A stretch of 53,760 nt of DNA, taken from the NCBI GenBank assembly GCA_050178135.1, contig JBFXGJ010000012.1:1-53760 (forward strand). The letters are read 5' to 3'. The stretch comes from UBA288 sp050178135. GTDB taxonomy: Archaea; Halobacteriota; Methanomicrobia; Methanomicrobiales; Methanospirillaceae. The position numbers and the translations under genes are program-made. Under the pieces are notes generated by a model. The model was given only the letters and a program-made list of their open reading frames with translations, searched no databases and was not told where the DNA came from. Positions 43,453 through 51,649 of this stretch are shown here, in pieces (the first letter of the stretch is position 1; the number at the start of each line of letters is the position of its first letter).

Positions 43453-44091
43453 ATGAGTGGAAAGAGACTTGCCGTGCTCGCCCTGGTTGTGCTCGCCTTC
43501 GCGCTCTTAGCGGCCGGCTGCTCGACAACGCCAGGCACAGGCCAGGCTACTCCGACCGCCACGCCAGCGGTCACGGTATCGACGTCCACCTCGACTCCAG
43601 GAGAGACCACAATGACGACCGACATTCCGACCAGCAGAAAGGCTGTGCTCCACACGACCATGGGCGATATCACCATCGCCCTCTATGATGACATGCCTGT
43701 GACCGCCGGCAACTTTGCCGACCTCGTCTCGAAGGGCTACTATAACAACGTGATCTTCCACCGGGTCATTGACGGTTTCATGATCCAGGGTGGCGACCCG
43801 ACAGGCACCGGCACGGGCGGACCTGGATACGCGATCAAGGACGAGTTCCCGGCCAACCGTGCGAACCGAAACGACCGTGGGACCATCTCGATGGCGAACG
43901 CCGGCCCGAACACGGGCGGTTCACAGTTCTTCATCAACCTTGTCGACAACAACTACCTGGACACGAAGCACCCGGTCTTCGGTCGAGTCGTCTCAGGGAT
44001 GGACGTGGTCGATGCGATAGGGAAGGTGCGGGTCGGCCCGGGTGACCGACCGGTCACACCGGTCACCATCACCAACGCCGAGATGGCCTGA
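43453..44091 (+). CDS. Lipoprotein peptidyl-prolyl isomerase (cyclophilin)
   Basis: A 212-residue exported protein. The N-terminal VLALVVLAFALLAAGC is a signal peptide with the lipobox Cys near residue 23, followed by a Thr/Pro-rich linker. The cyclophilin domain (about 60-212) has the core NNVIFHRVIDGFMIQGGDPTG, FVAGGSQFF-like TGGSQFFINLVDNNYLD and KHPVFGRVVSGMDVVDAI. It should assist folding of extracytoplasmic proteins. A run of T follows the stop. Confidence 0.95.
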   Translation: MSGKRLAVLALVVLAFALLAAGCSTTPGTGQATPTATPAVTVSTSTSTPGETTMTTDIPTSRKAVLHTTMGDITIALYDDMPVTAGNFADLVSKGYYNNVIFHRVIDGFMIQGGDPTGTGTGGPGYAIKDEFPANRANRNDRGTISMANAGPNTGGSQFFINLVDNNYLDTKHPVFGRVVSGMDVVDAIGKVRVGPGDRPVTPVTITNAEMA

Positions 44092-44105
44092 ATCGGGCTT
44101 CATCC

Positions 44106-44111
44106 TTTTTT
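44106..44111 (+). terminator. Oligo-T terminator of the cyclophilin gene
   Basis: Six T followed by CC and four T starts 15 bp after the stop codon. Confidence 0.4.
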
Positions 44112-44260
44112 CCTTTTCTGATCACGAGAAGTCTCCACGGACCGGAGATCCCGCTTTTAGATGATTTTTTTCCCTTCTGACTTCTCAGCGACCTGGTTTG
44201 GGAGTGTGGGAATCTTTATCTCGTCTTTGGGCAACAGATCCAGAGAACGAGGCAATTATC

Positions 44261-44536
44261 ATGGGCAAACCGGTATTGATCGACTTTTATGCCGAATGGT
44301 GTGGACCCTGCAAGATGCAGACCCCTATCCTGGAGAAACTGAAAGAGAAGATGGGCGACAGGATCGAGGTGCGCAAGCTCGATGTCGACCAGCATATGAA
44401 GGAAGCGACCGAATACCGCGTCAGCGTCGTTCCCACCCTTGTGATCGAGAAGGACGGCAAGGTCGTTCGTCGTCTCGAGGGCGTCACAGGGGCAGCAGAA
44501 CTCGAGCAGCTCCTCACCCCGCTGTTAACAGAATGA
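44261..44536 (+). CDS. trx: Thioredoxin
   Basis: About 91 residues from the ATG at 44261, which gives MGKPVLIDFYAEWCGPCKMQ; upstream open sequence is leader. The active site WCGPC is at 13-17, cis-Pro in SVVPTLVIEKDGK near 62. It is of the short methanogen type, smaller than bacterial TrxA. It transfers reducing equivalents to disulfide proteins in the cytoplasm. No reductase lies nearby. Confidence 0.93.
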   Translation: MGKPVLIDFYAEWCGPCKMQTPILEKLKEKMGDRIEVRKLDVDQHMKEATEYRVSVVPTLVIEKDGKVVRRLEGVTGAAELEQLLTPLLTE

Positions 44537-44619
44537 AGGTGTGAATCCTCAGGGGAACAGGAGTATCAGCGAGGGGGTGGCGATGCACCTCTCGCATGAG
44601 CACGAGGCGATCGATAACG

Positions 44620-44820
44620 ATGTCCCAATCTGCAGGGATGACGCCGGATGACGCCGAGGACGATCAGGTGGTGCTCGACCTGACCTGGACCGTTCCGGCC
44701 CTCAAGGGCTACGAAGCCTGCCCGCTCGCAACCGCGTTCAAGGTGAAGGGTATCACACGGTTGCTGCTCGGCGTGGCACGATTCAACAAGATGCACGATG
44801 TCGGCATCCAGTTCCGATAG
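44620..44820 (+). CDS. Small hypothetical protein in front of the glycosylase
   Basis: About 66 residues (MSQSAGMTPDDAEDDQVVLD at the start; an ATG at 44638 is an alternative). The rest contains VPALKGYEACPLATAFKVKG and a basic C-terminus. I do not recognise a family. Its end overlaps the start of the COG2231 glycosylase by 23 bp, which supports that it is translated as part of that operon rather than a chance frame. Confidence 0.5.
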   Translation: MSQSAGMTPDDAEDDQVVLDLTWTVPALKGYEACPLATAFKVKGITRLLLGVARFNKMHDVGIQFR

Positions 44821-45439
44821 GGAACGGGTCCAACTTATCGTCAACCGCCTCGAAGAGCGGTACGGGCCGATCGACTGGTGGAACGCGCCCCCAGACGAGG
44901 TGATGGTGGGCGCTATTCTCACCCAGCAGACGCGCTGGGAGAACGTGGAGCGTGCGATCTGCCATCTCCGCGAGAGGGGGCTCCTATCGATTCCCGCCAT
45001 CGCGTCGTCACCGCCGGCGCTTCTCGAAGAGGCGGTCCGATGTACCGGGTTCTACCGCGTCAAGACTCGTCGGCTCATTGCCCTCGCGGAGTTTATCGTC
45101 CGGGAGTTCGGGTCGATCGGGGTGATGGAAGCGATCGGATCCGACGAGCTTCGACAGGCCCTTCTCTCGATCCAGGGAGTCGGAGAGGAGACCGCCGACT
45201 CGATCCTCTGCTATGGTTTCTCGCGCGCCGCTTTCGTGATCGATGCCTACACGCGCCGTATCTGTGCCTGCGCGGGGGTAGTGGGTCCCGACGCATTGCT
45301 GCGAGGCCTCTTCGTGGAGGTGCTACCGCAGGACAACGACCGCTACCGGCGGACCCATGCACATATCGTGGAATACGCAAAAGATCATTGCAGCAGGAAA
45401 CGGTGCGAGGGATGCTCGATCAGGAGTTTTTACGAATAG
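44798..45439 (+). CDS. HhH-GPD DNA glycosylase, COG2231/MagIII-like
   Basis: A 213-residue base-excision protein. It has VMVGAILTQQTRWENVERAI near 35-54 (COG2231 signature), helix-hairpin-helix SIQGVGEETADSILCYGF near 120-137, and the catalytic Asp in FVIDAYTRRICAC. The Lys of bifunctional endonuclease III (GVGRKTA) is Glu here, as in 3-methyladenine glycosylase MagIII, so AP-lyase activity is not expected. The C-terminal CSRKRCEGCSIRSFYE is an incomplete version of the Nth 4Fe-4S motif. Alkylated purines are the probable substrate. Confidence 0.85.
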   Translation: MSASSSDRERVQLIVNRLEERYGPIDWWNAPPDEVMVGAILTQQTRWENVERAICHLRERGLLSIPAIASSPPALLEEAVRCTGFYRVKTRRLIALAEFIVREFGSIGVMEAIGSDELRQALLSIQGVGEETADSILCYGFSRAAFVIDAYTRRICACAGVVGPDALLRGLFVEVLPQDNDRYRRTHAHIVEYAKDHCSRKRCEGCSIRSFYE

Positions 45440-45951
45440 GGAGGCGGCTGCGTGACGAGGGACTCGTCGGCGGCACCTTCGGCAATATGTCGGTGAGGGA
45501 CGGGAACATGCTGGAGATCACGCAGACTGGTTGTTACCTCGACGAGCCGGGGACCCCGGTACGTCTCCCGATGATCGGGCAGGCACCACCCCAGGCCTCA
45601 TCCGAATTCCGAGTCCATCGAGCGGTCTACCTGGAGACGCCACACCGTGCGATCGTCCATGCCCATCCGGTTCACGCTGTGGCGGCATCTATCCTCTACA
45701 GTGAGATCGTGCCGATCGACTCGGAGGGGCAGCTCCTCTGCCCGATGATCCCGGTGGTGGAAGGCGCACCCGGTACCTCCGAACTCGCTCGCGCCGTCGC
45801 CGATGCGCTCCGTCTCCGGAACCTCGCCATCGTGCGGGGGCACGGGACCTTCGCAGGAGGAGCGAACCTGGATGAGGCCTGTCTTTATACGTCGCTCGCC
45901 GAACATGCCTGCCGTGTGCTCCTCCTGGTTGAGGCGCACCGGCGTGGGTAG
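45412..45951 (+). CDS. Class II aldolase (fuculose-1-phosphate aldolase-like)
   Basis: A 179-residue zinc aldolase with ATG at 45412, overlapping the glycosylase gene by 28 bp. The family motif GGTFGNMSVRDGNMLEIT is near 20-37, the first zinc-site HAHPVHAVAAS near 83, catalytic Glu in SEFRVHRAVYLE, and the last His in IVRGHGTFAGGANLDEA. With the following phosphorylase and deaminase genes it probably cleaves 5-deoxyribulose-1-phosphate or methylthioribulose-1-phosphate to dihydroxyacetone phosphate and an aldehyde, as known for the methanogen homologue MJ1418 and the bacterial DHAP shunt. Confidence 0.88.
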   Translation: MLDQEFLRIGRRLRDEGLVGGTFGNMSVRDGNMLEITQTGCYLDEPGTPVRLPMIGQAPPQASSEFRVHRAVYLETPHRAIVHAHPVHAVAASILYSEIVPIDSEGQLLCPMIPVVEGAPGTSELARAVADALRLRNLAIVRGHGTFAGGANLDEACLYTSLAEHACRVLLLVEAHRRG

Positions 45952-46636
45952 GGAGGGGTCCGCTCTGCTCGCGGTGATCGGTGGAACGAGCCTCCTGGAC
46001 TGTCCCCTCCCCCCGCTCCGAAAGGAACGGATCATGACCCCTTTCGGCGCGGCGAACGTTCTTGTCGGAGATCGAGCCCTCGTCCTTCTCCGGCACCAGG
46101 ACGGTCGTCCACCGCACCGGATCAACCACCGGGCCCACCTCTCTGCGCTCACCCTCCTGGGGGCCGACCGGGTCGTCCTGATCGGCTCGACCGGTTCGCT
46201 CCGGTCGGAAGTTGCGCCCGGTTCGCTCCTTGTCCCCGACGACTACGCCACAACCGCGCCGATCCCCACGGTCCACGACCGGAGGATCGCCCACGCCTCC
46301 CCGGTCTTCACTCCCGCCTTCGCCGCCGATCTCGCCTCGGTCGTGCCGGAAGCCAGGCAGGGCGGGGTCTATGTCCAGACCCCGGGTCCCCGTCTCGAGA
46401 CCAGGGCAGAGGTCCGAGCCCTCGCCCTCTTTGCGGACGTGGTCGGGATGACCTGCGCCTCCGAGGCGACACTCGCGAACGAGCTCGGGCTCGATGTAGC
46501 GGCGCTCTGCACCGTTGAAAACTACGCCAACGGCATTGCCAGCGAAGAGGTCTCGTACGAGTCTATCGTCGAGGCCGCACGGGCGAATGTTGAACGTATG
46601 GCCGAGATCGTCGGCCGGATCATCACCAGGATGTGA
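45944..46636 (+). CDS. S-methyl-5'-thioinosine/thioadenosine phosphorylase (MTAP/MTIP family)
   Basis: About 230 residues from a GTG at 45944 that overlaps the aldolase stop. A CTG at 45965, six nt after GGGAGGGG, would instead give the family-like start LLAVIGGTSLLD; another GTG is at 45974. The phosphorolysis motifs are RHQDGRPPHRINHRAH, LIGSTGSL and GMTCASEATLANEL. The residue that contacts the base lies in CTVENYANG: an Asn, where adenosine-specific MTAPs have Asp. This favours the inosine form, in keeping with the following deaminase. Product would be methylthioribose-1-phosphate. Confidence 0.88.
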   Translation: MGREGSALLAVIGGTSLLDCPLPPLRKERIMTPFGAANVLVGDRALVLLRHQDGRPPHRINHRAHLSALTLLGADRVVLIGSTGSLRSEVAPGSLLVPDDYATTAPIPTVHDRRIAHASPVFTPAFAADLASVVPEARQGGVYVQTPGPRLETRAEVRALALFADVVGMTCASEATLANELGLDVAALCTVENYANGIASEEVSYESIVEAARANVERMAEIVGRIITRM

Positions 46637-46643
46637 CAATAGA

Positions 46644-47960
46644 ATGGAGAACGATATCTTCGAGAAGAGAGCGCCGCTCCTCCTGCAGGACGTGCACTAC
46701 CAGGACCGTATCGTCGACGTGGTGACAGCGGACGATGGGACGATCGCGGCGATCGGGCCCGGTGCCGGCCGCGAACACGAGTTCGACCAGGTGATTGACG
46801 GAAGGGGGCAGGTGCTGCTCCCAGCTCTCGCGAACACGCACACTCATGCGGCAATGACTCTTCTGCGGGGCTATGCAGACGATATGCTCCTCCAGCCCTG
46901 GCTCGCCGAAAGGATCTGGCCTCTCGAGGCCCACCTCCAGGCCGACGACGTCTACTGGGGCACCCGACTAGCCTGTCTCGAGATGGTGAGGACCGGGACG
47001 ATCGGTTTCAATGATATGTACTTCTTCATGGAGTCGGCAGCGCGTGCCGCGGAGGAATCGGGCCTGCGGGCTGTCCTGAGTTACGGCTTCATCGATCTCG
47101 GGGATGCCGAGAAGCGCGAGCACGAATGCCGGGCGACGGAGGCGCTCGCCGATCACATCTCACGAATGGCGAACCCCCGGATAGCTGCCGCCGTCGGCCC
47201 CCACGCGGTCTACACGGTCTCGCCGGACGGGCTTGCGTGGTGCGCAGAGTTCGCTCGTGAACGGGGGATCGGGGTCCACGTCCATCTCTCCGAGACCCGG
47301 TCAGAGGTCGACGATGCGGTGGCCGCCACCGGGAAGCGCCCGTTAGTGTCCCTCGACGAAGCGGGCCTGCTCGGCCCCGGTACAGTCGCCGCGCACGGGT
47401 GCTGGCTCGATGACAATGAGTGCCGGCTCCTTGCCGCTCGCGGCACAACCGTCTCGCACAACCCGGCATCGAACATGAAGCTCGCGACCGGTCGGGCGAT
47501 GCCTTACCCGGCCCTCCGAGCGGCAGGGGCACGCGTGGCCCTCGGAACGGACGGGTGCGCGTCGAACAACAACCTGGACCTCTTCGAGGAGATGAAGATC
47601 GCTGCCCTCCTCCAGAAGTTTGCCTGGAACGACCCGACGGCGCTCCCGGCCCACGAGGCGCTCGCGCTCGCGACAACGAATGCACACGCCGCCCTCGGGT
47701 GGGCCGGAGGGCGGATCGAGGTCGGGGCCCCCGCTGATCTCGTCCTGATCGAGACCGCAGCGCCCTGCAACACCCCGCTCTACCACCCGGTCTCGAACGC
47801 GGTCTACGCCTGTTCGGGCGACGCGGTAACGACCACGATCTGCGATGGGCGTGTCCTGATGCACGAGCGGTTCGTCCCCGGCGCCAACGAGGTTCTCGCC
47901 GGCGCGCGACAGGCCTCCCGGTCCCTGATTGACCGGGCGTCCGCCGTGGCGGGACCCTAA
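46644..47960 (+). CDS. dadD: 5'-deoxyadenosine/MTA/SAH deaminase (DadD-like)
   Basis: About 438 residues from the ATG at 46644, 7 bp after the phosphorylase stop. It is an amidohydrolase: metal site LANTHTHAAMTLLRG near 65, HVHLSETRSEVDDA near 212, TVAAHGCWLDD near 245 and LGTDGCASNNNLDLFEEM near 297. Methanogen enzymes of this group deaminate 5'-deoxyadenosine, methylthioadenosine and S-adenosylhomocysteine to inosine forms. The preceding phosphorylase fits those products. It converges with the acyl-CoA synthetase. Confidence 0.92.
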   Translation: MENDIFEKRAPLLLQDVHYQDRIVDVVTADDGTIAAIGPGAGREHEFDQVIDGRGQVLLPALANTHTHAAMTLLRGYADDMLLQPWLAERIWPLEAHLQADDVYWGTRLACLEMVRTGTIGFNDMYFFMESAARAAEESGLRAVLSYGFIDLGDAEKREHECRATEALADHISRMANPRIAAAVGPHAVYTVSPDGLAWCAEFARERGIGVHVHLSETRSEVDDAVAATGKRPLVSLDEAGLLGPGTVAAHGCWLDDNECRLLAARGTTVSHNPASNMKLATGRAMPYPALRAAGARVALGTDGCASNNNLDLFEEMKIAALLQKFAWNDPTALPAHEALALATTNAHAALGWAGGRIEVGAPADLVLIETAAPCNTPLYHPVSNAVYACSGDAVTTTICDGRVLMHERFVPGANEVLAGARQASRSLIDRASAVAGP

Positions 47961-47964
47961 AAAA
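47959..47964 (-). terminator. Oligo-T run (minus strand) after the acyl-CoA synthetase
   Basis: Six A on the plus strand give six T downstream of the minus-strand gene, in the 8-bp gap shared with the dadD stop. Confidence 0.4.
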
Positions 47965-47968
47965 GAGA

Positions 47969-49669
47969 TCAGGCGGTCTCGATTCGCGAGGCGCCCTCGA
48001 GCCCGAGTTCGGCGATCGAGACCTCGCGCATCCTGAACTTCTGGATCTTTCCCGAGACCGACATCGGGAAGTCGTCGACGAACTTGATGTACCGCGGGAC
48101 CTTGAAGTGGGCAATCCTGCCACGGCAGAACTCGCGGATCTCCTCATCAGTCGCCGTCTCGCCCTCCTTCAGGGCGACCCAGGCCATCAGCTCCTCACCG
48201 TATTTTTCGTCGGGAACACCGATCACGTAGACGTCACGGACCTTTGGGTGATGGTGGAGGAACTCCTCGATCTCCCGGGGATAGAGGTTCTCGCCGCCAC
48301 GGATCACCATGTCTTTCAGCCGGCCTTCGATCTTGAAGTAACCCTCTTCATCCATCACACCGAGGTCCCCGGTGTGAACCCAGCCGTTACGGTCAAGGGT
48401 CAGGTGGGTCGCTGACGGGTTGTTGTAATAGCACTTCATGACCATGTAACCGCGGGCGCAGATCTCGCCGACTTCGCCACGGGGCAGGATCTTCCCTGTG
48501 GCCGAGTCGATGATCTTGAGCTCGGTGTGGGGGAAGGCTTTGCCGACGGTCGAGACGCGGCGGTCGAGCGGGTCATCGGTCGTCGTCATGGTGACACCGG
48601 GTGCCGTCTCAGTCTGGCCGTACACGATCACGATCTCGGACATGTTCATGCGCGTGTTGACCTGCTTCATCACCTCGACGGGACAGGGTGATCCGGCCAT
48701 GATCCCAGTCCGGAGCGTGCCGAGGTAGTAGTTCGGGAAGTTGGGGTGGCCGAGCTCGGCGATGAACATGGTGGGGACGCCGTGGAGGGCGGTGCAGTGT
48801 TCGTCCTGGACCGTTTGAAGCACGGTCTCGGCATCGAACGCCGGCGAGGGGAGAACCATGGTCGATCCGTGCGTCATGCAGGCCATATTGGAGAGCACCA
48901 TGCCGAAGCAGTGGTAGAACGGCACCGGGATGCAGAGGCGGTCCTTCTCGGAAAACCGCATCCCTTCACCGATGATATAGCCGTTGTTCAGGACGCTGTG
49001 GTGGCTCAGGACAACTCCCTTCGGGAAACCCGTCGTTCCGCTGGTATACTGTATGTTGACCGGGTCGTCGAAGTCGAGTGCCCTGGCCCGCGCTGCGAGC
49101 TCGTCGGCGTTGACCCCCTCACCCTTCCGCTTCACCTCGCTCCAGAGGAACATCCCGTTGTACGGGATCTCTCCGGCGAAGATCACGTTTTTGAGAAACG
49201 GGAACTTCTCGGAACGGATCCGACCGGCCTTGCAGTCGTAGGCCTCGGGACAGGACTCATAGAACATACCGACATAGTCCGAGGTCTTGAACCGGCCCTG
49301 GACGATCAGGGTCTGGACCTCGGACTGCCGGAGCGCGTACTCGAGTTCGTAGGTGCGGTAGGCGGGGTTGATGTTGACCAACACCGCGCCAATCTTCGCG
49401 GTCGCGACCTGGGTGACGATCCACTCGGCATGGTTCATCATCCAGAGCCCGACGCGGTCGCCCTTCTCAACGCCGAGCGCCATCAGCCCTCGTGCGAGCG
49501 CCTCGCCCTCCTCCTTCAGTTCGCGGTATGTCCACCGAATTCCCTGGTGGACCGAGACGACGGCCTCGGTGTCGGGGTAGCGCCCGGCGATCTCATCGAA
49601 CATCTCGCCGACCGTCTTCCCGATCAGGGGGACGGCGGAGGTGCCCGTCTCGTAGCTGATCAGAGCCAT
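47969..49669 (-). CDS. AMP-forming acyl-CoA synthetase
   Basis: About 566 residues from the ATG at 49669; the 15 residues before it are probably not translated. ANL superfamily motifs are A3 IQYTSGTTGFPKGVVLSHHS, A5 VIVYGQTETAPG, A7 GWVHTGDLGVMDEEGYFKI, A8 GRLKDMVIRGGENLYPREIE and A10 PMSVSGKIQKFRMRE. It matches medium/long-chain fatty-acyl-CoA synthetases rather than acetyl-CoA synthetase. In methanogens its use may be in amino-acid or lipid recycling. The AMP produced could be rephosphorylated by the PPK2 encoded at 40982. Confidence 0.94.
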   Translation of the reverse strand: MALISYETGTSAVPLIGKTVGEMFDEIAGRYPDTEAVVSVHQGIRWTYRELKEEGEALARGLMALGVEKGDRVGLWMMNHAEWIVTQVATAKIGAVLVNINPAYRTYELEYALRQSEVQTLIVQGRFKTSDYVGMFYESCPEAYDCKAGRIRSEKFPFLKNVIFAGEIPYNGMFLWSEVKRKGEGVNADELAARARALDFDDPVNIQYTSGTTGFPKGVVLSHHSVLNNGYIIGEGMRFSEKDRLCIPVPFYHCFGMVLSNMACMTHGSTMVLPSPAFDAETVLQTVQDEHCTALHGVPTMFIAELGHPNFPNYYLGTLRTGIMAGSPCPVEVMKQVNTRMNMSEIVIVYGQTETAPGVTMTTTDDPLDRRVSTVGKAFPHTELKIIDSATGKILPRGEVGEICARGYMVMKCYYNNPSATHLTLDRNGWVHTGDLGVMDEEGYFKIEGRLKDMVIRGGENLYPREIEEFLHHHPKVRDVYVIGVPDEKYGEELMAWVALKEGETATDEEIREFCRGRIAHFKVPRYIKFVDDFPMSVSGKIQKFRMREVSIAELGLEGASRIETA

Positions 49670-49738
49670 CTGTACAGTTTTTGGACCGCATGAATATAGC
49701 AGTGCTGATATCAAGCGGACAAGGGTTCAAAGAACAAG

Positions 49739-49746
49739 AAATTTAT
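49739..49746 (+). promoter_or_regulatory. TATA box of tRNA-Trp
   Basis: AAATTTAT lies 32-39 bp upstream of the tRNA 5' end. Confidence 0.55.
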
Positions 49747-49777
49747 GCTTCGGAATCGACCGGATATACTGCACACC

Positions 49778-49927
49778 GGGGTCGTGGCCTAGTCCGGAAT
49801 GGCGACGGGCTCCAGCGGTCTCGTGCGGGTGATGAACAATGGGTCTTCTGAATGGTGATGACCCGTTGGAGCACTGACGCACATCGGAGAGACCCGTCGA
49901 TCGTGAGTTCAAATCTCACCGACCCCA
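49778..49927 (+). tRNA. tRNA-Trp (CCA) with a 76-nt intron
   Basis: Acceptor GGGGTCG (49778-49784) pairs with CGACCCC (49920-49926), discriminator A at 49927. The anticodon stem is ACGGG (49805-49809)/CCCGT (49893-49897); anticodon CCA is at 49812-49814. The T-arm is GTGAG/TTCAAAT/CTCAC. The intron 49816-49891 sits at the canonical 37/38 site. A perfect bulge-helix-bulge can be drawn: CTCC (49810-49813) pairs with GGAG (49886-49889), flanked by 3-nt bulges AGC and AGA that contain the two cuts. Confidence 0.95.
49816..49891 (+). ncRNA. tRNA-Trp intron containing a box C/D 2'-O-methylation guide
   Basis: Box C GTGATGA (49829-49835), D' CTGA (49848-49851), C' GTGATGA (49855-49861) and D CTGA (49874-49877) lie in the expected order. 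The sequence before D, CGTTGGAGCA, is complementary to the tRNA anticodon loop and places C34 opposite its fifth base. The sequence before D', ATGGGTCTT, pairs with the 3' anticodon strand and places C39 opposite its fifth base. This reproduces the guide RNA known in haloarchaeal tRNA-Trp introns. Confidence 0.88.
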
Positions 49928-50255
49928 CATTTCTAAAAACTATCGCGGGAAGCTGACGCCCTCGCTCTGCTCATCACCACCAGGTCCTCTTGGGCCTCTC
50001 CCTCATTCGGTTCCGCATGTCAGGGTACCGAGGCGGAGGTGAGCCGGATTAATTGGGTCACAGTTCGCCCTCCTCCCGGTGGCGCAGTCCTGACAGGATC
50101 TCCGAACAGCGTCGCATGCCCCCTGCGTCTCCCGATCCAGGGCACGATCTCCCCCGCCCTCTTTCGAAGTCCGCTGCCGGTACGGCCCAAACGGGCGGGG
50201 CGATTTTTTTAATACCGCCCTCCAACTAATGAGAGCACGCAGGGGAATTTTGTCG
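49928..50255 (+). other. Intergenic region with the fae-hps promoter
   Basis: No gene recognised in about 330 bp. A TATA-like TTTTTTTAATAC is at 50204-50215, about 45 bp before the Fae-Hps ATG, with a ribosome site AGGGGA at 50241-50246. The first 250 bp hold no pattern I can name. Confidence 0.45.
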
Positions 50256-51443
50256 ATGTATCTTATTGGAGAAGCTCTGGTGGGGGACGGCCCCGAACTC
50301 GCGCACGTTGACCTGATGGTCGGCGACAAGAATGGCCCGGTCGGGCAGGCATTCGCGAACGCGCTCTCGCAGCTCTCGATCGGCCACACGCCGCTCCTCG
50401 CGGTGATCCGCCCGAACCTGATGACCAAGCCGGCGACGCTGATCATCCCCAAGGTGACGATGAAGAAGGGCGAACAGGTCCGGGAGATGTTCGGCCCGGT
50501 CCAGGCAGCAGTGGCAAAGGGGGTCGCCGATGCCCTGGAAGAGGGGGTCTTCGGCGATCTGAACGTCGACGACCTGGTGATCCTCGCCTCGATCTACCTG
50601 GCGCCCGAGGCTGGTGACTTCAACCGGATCTATCGTTACAACTACGGAGCGACCAAGCTCGCGCTCACGAGGGCCATGGAGGGCTTCCCGACGATAGAGA
50701 CCCTGCTCTACGAGAAGGACCGCGCGGCCCACGCGGTGATGGGATTCAAGGTCCAGCGTCTCTGGGACCCGCCCTACCTGCAGGTGGCGCTCGACCTGGT
50801 GAGCATGGACCGGATCCGGCATGTCCTTGCCGAGCTCCCCGACTCCGATCACCTGATCATCGAGGCAGGCACGCCGACGATCAAGCAGTTCGGGCTCTCG
50901 GTCCTCTCGGAGATCCGGAAGGTCCGGCCGAACGCGTTCATCATCGCGGACCTGAAGACCCTCGATACAGGCAACCTGGAAGCACGCATGGCAGCGGACG
51001 CGACGGCGGACGCGGTCGTCATCTCCGGACTTGCGCCGCTCGCCACGATCGAGAAGGCGCTCGCCGAGGCGAAGAAGACCGGGATCTACTCGGTGATCGA
51101 CATGCTGAATGTCGCCGATCCCGTCGCCCTCCTGGAAGCCCTCAAGGTCAAGCCCGATATCGTGGAGCTCCACCGGGCGATCGACTGCGAGACGGACGGC
51201 GAGTGCCACGTCTGGGGCAACATCGAGGGGATGCGCAAAGCGGCTGGCGGCAAGCTGCTGGTGGCGACTGCCGGCGGGATCCGTGTCAACAAGGTCCGCG
51301 AGGCGGTCGCCTCCGGTGCGGACATCCTGGTCGTCGGTCGGGCGATCACGGCGTCGAAGGACGTCCGGCACGCGGCAGAGGAGTTCCTCGAGCAGCTCAA
51401 CCGCGAGGAGATCGATCAGTTCCGGATTATGACGGACTTTTAG
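50256..51443 (+). CDS. fae-hps: Bifunctional formaldehyde-activating enzyme / 3-hexulose-6-phosphate synthase
   Basis: About 395 residues from the ATG at 50256, preceded by AGGGGA; nine codons further upstream are not part of the family. The Fae domain (about 1-165) begins MYLIGEALVGDGPELAHVDL, with catalytic His17 in place, and condenses formaldehyde with tetrahydromethanopterin. The Hps domain (about 170-395; DLVSMDRIRHVLAELPDSDH, IIADLKTLDTGNLEARMAADATAD, TAGGIRVNKVREAVASGADILVVG) cleaves hexulose-6-phosphate to ribulose-5-phosphate and formaldehyde. Archaea use it for pentose synthesis and formaldehyde capture. It ends in a strong hairpin terminator. Confidence 0.97.
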   Translation: MYLIGEALVGDGPELAHVDLMVGDKNGPVGQAFANALSQLSIGHTPLLAVIRPNLMTKPATLIIPKVTMKKGEQVREMFGPVQAAVAKGVADALEEGVFGDLNVDDLVILASIYLAPEAGDFNRIYRYNYGATKLALTRAMEGFPTIETLLYEKDRAAHAVMGFKVQRLWDPPYLQVALDLVSMDRIRHVLAELPDSDHLIIEAGTPTIKQFGLSVLSEIRKVRPNAFIIADLKTLDTGNLEARMAADATADAVVISGLAPLATIEKALAEAKKTGIYSVIDMLNVADPVALLEALKVKPDIVELHRAIDCETDGECHVWGNIEGMRKAAGGKLLVATAGGIRVNKVREAVASGADILVVGRAITASKDVRHAAEEFLEQLNREEIDQFRIMTDF

Positions 51444-51466
51444 TCCGTCAGTCTTTCGATTTTTTC
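51431..51466 (+). terminator. Intrinsic-type terminator of fae-hps
   Basis: TGACGGACT (51431-51439), loop TTT, AGTCCGTCA (51443-51451) is a perfect 9-bp hairpin overlapping the TAG stop. It is followed by CTTTCG and six T at 51461-51466. Confidence 0.65.
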
Positions 51467-51649
51467 ATCCTGTGGACCAGGAATCCCATCGTTCCATTTT
51501 TGACCGCTGTATCCTGCCTGGTCCGTCCTCACCACGTCCAGCACTCATCCGGGCCCATCGACGACCACTTCGGGTTTGTTCGTTCTGCTCCTGGTGTAAG
51601 TGGTATTCGACCGAAAGAATGATGCCCTCCATGGTGATAGTATCAATCG

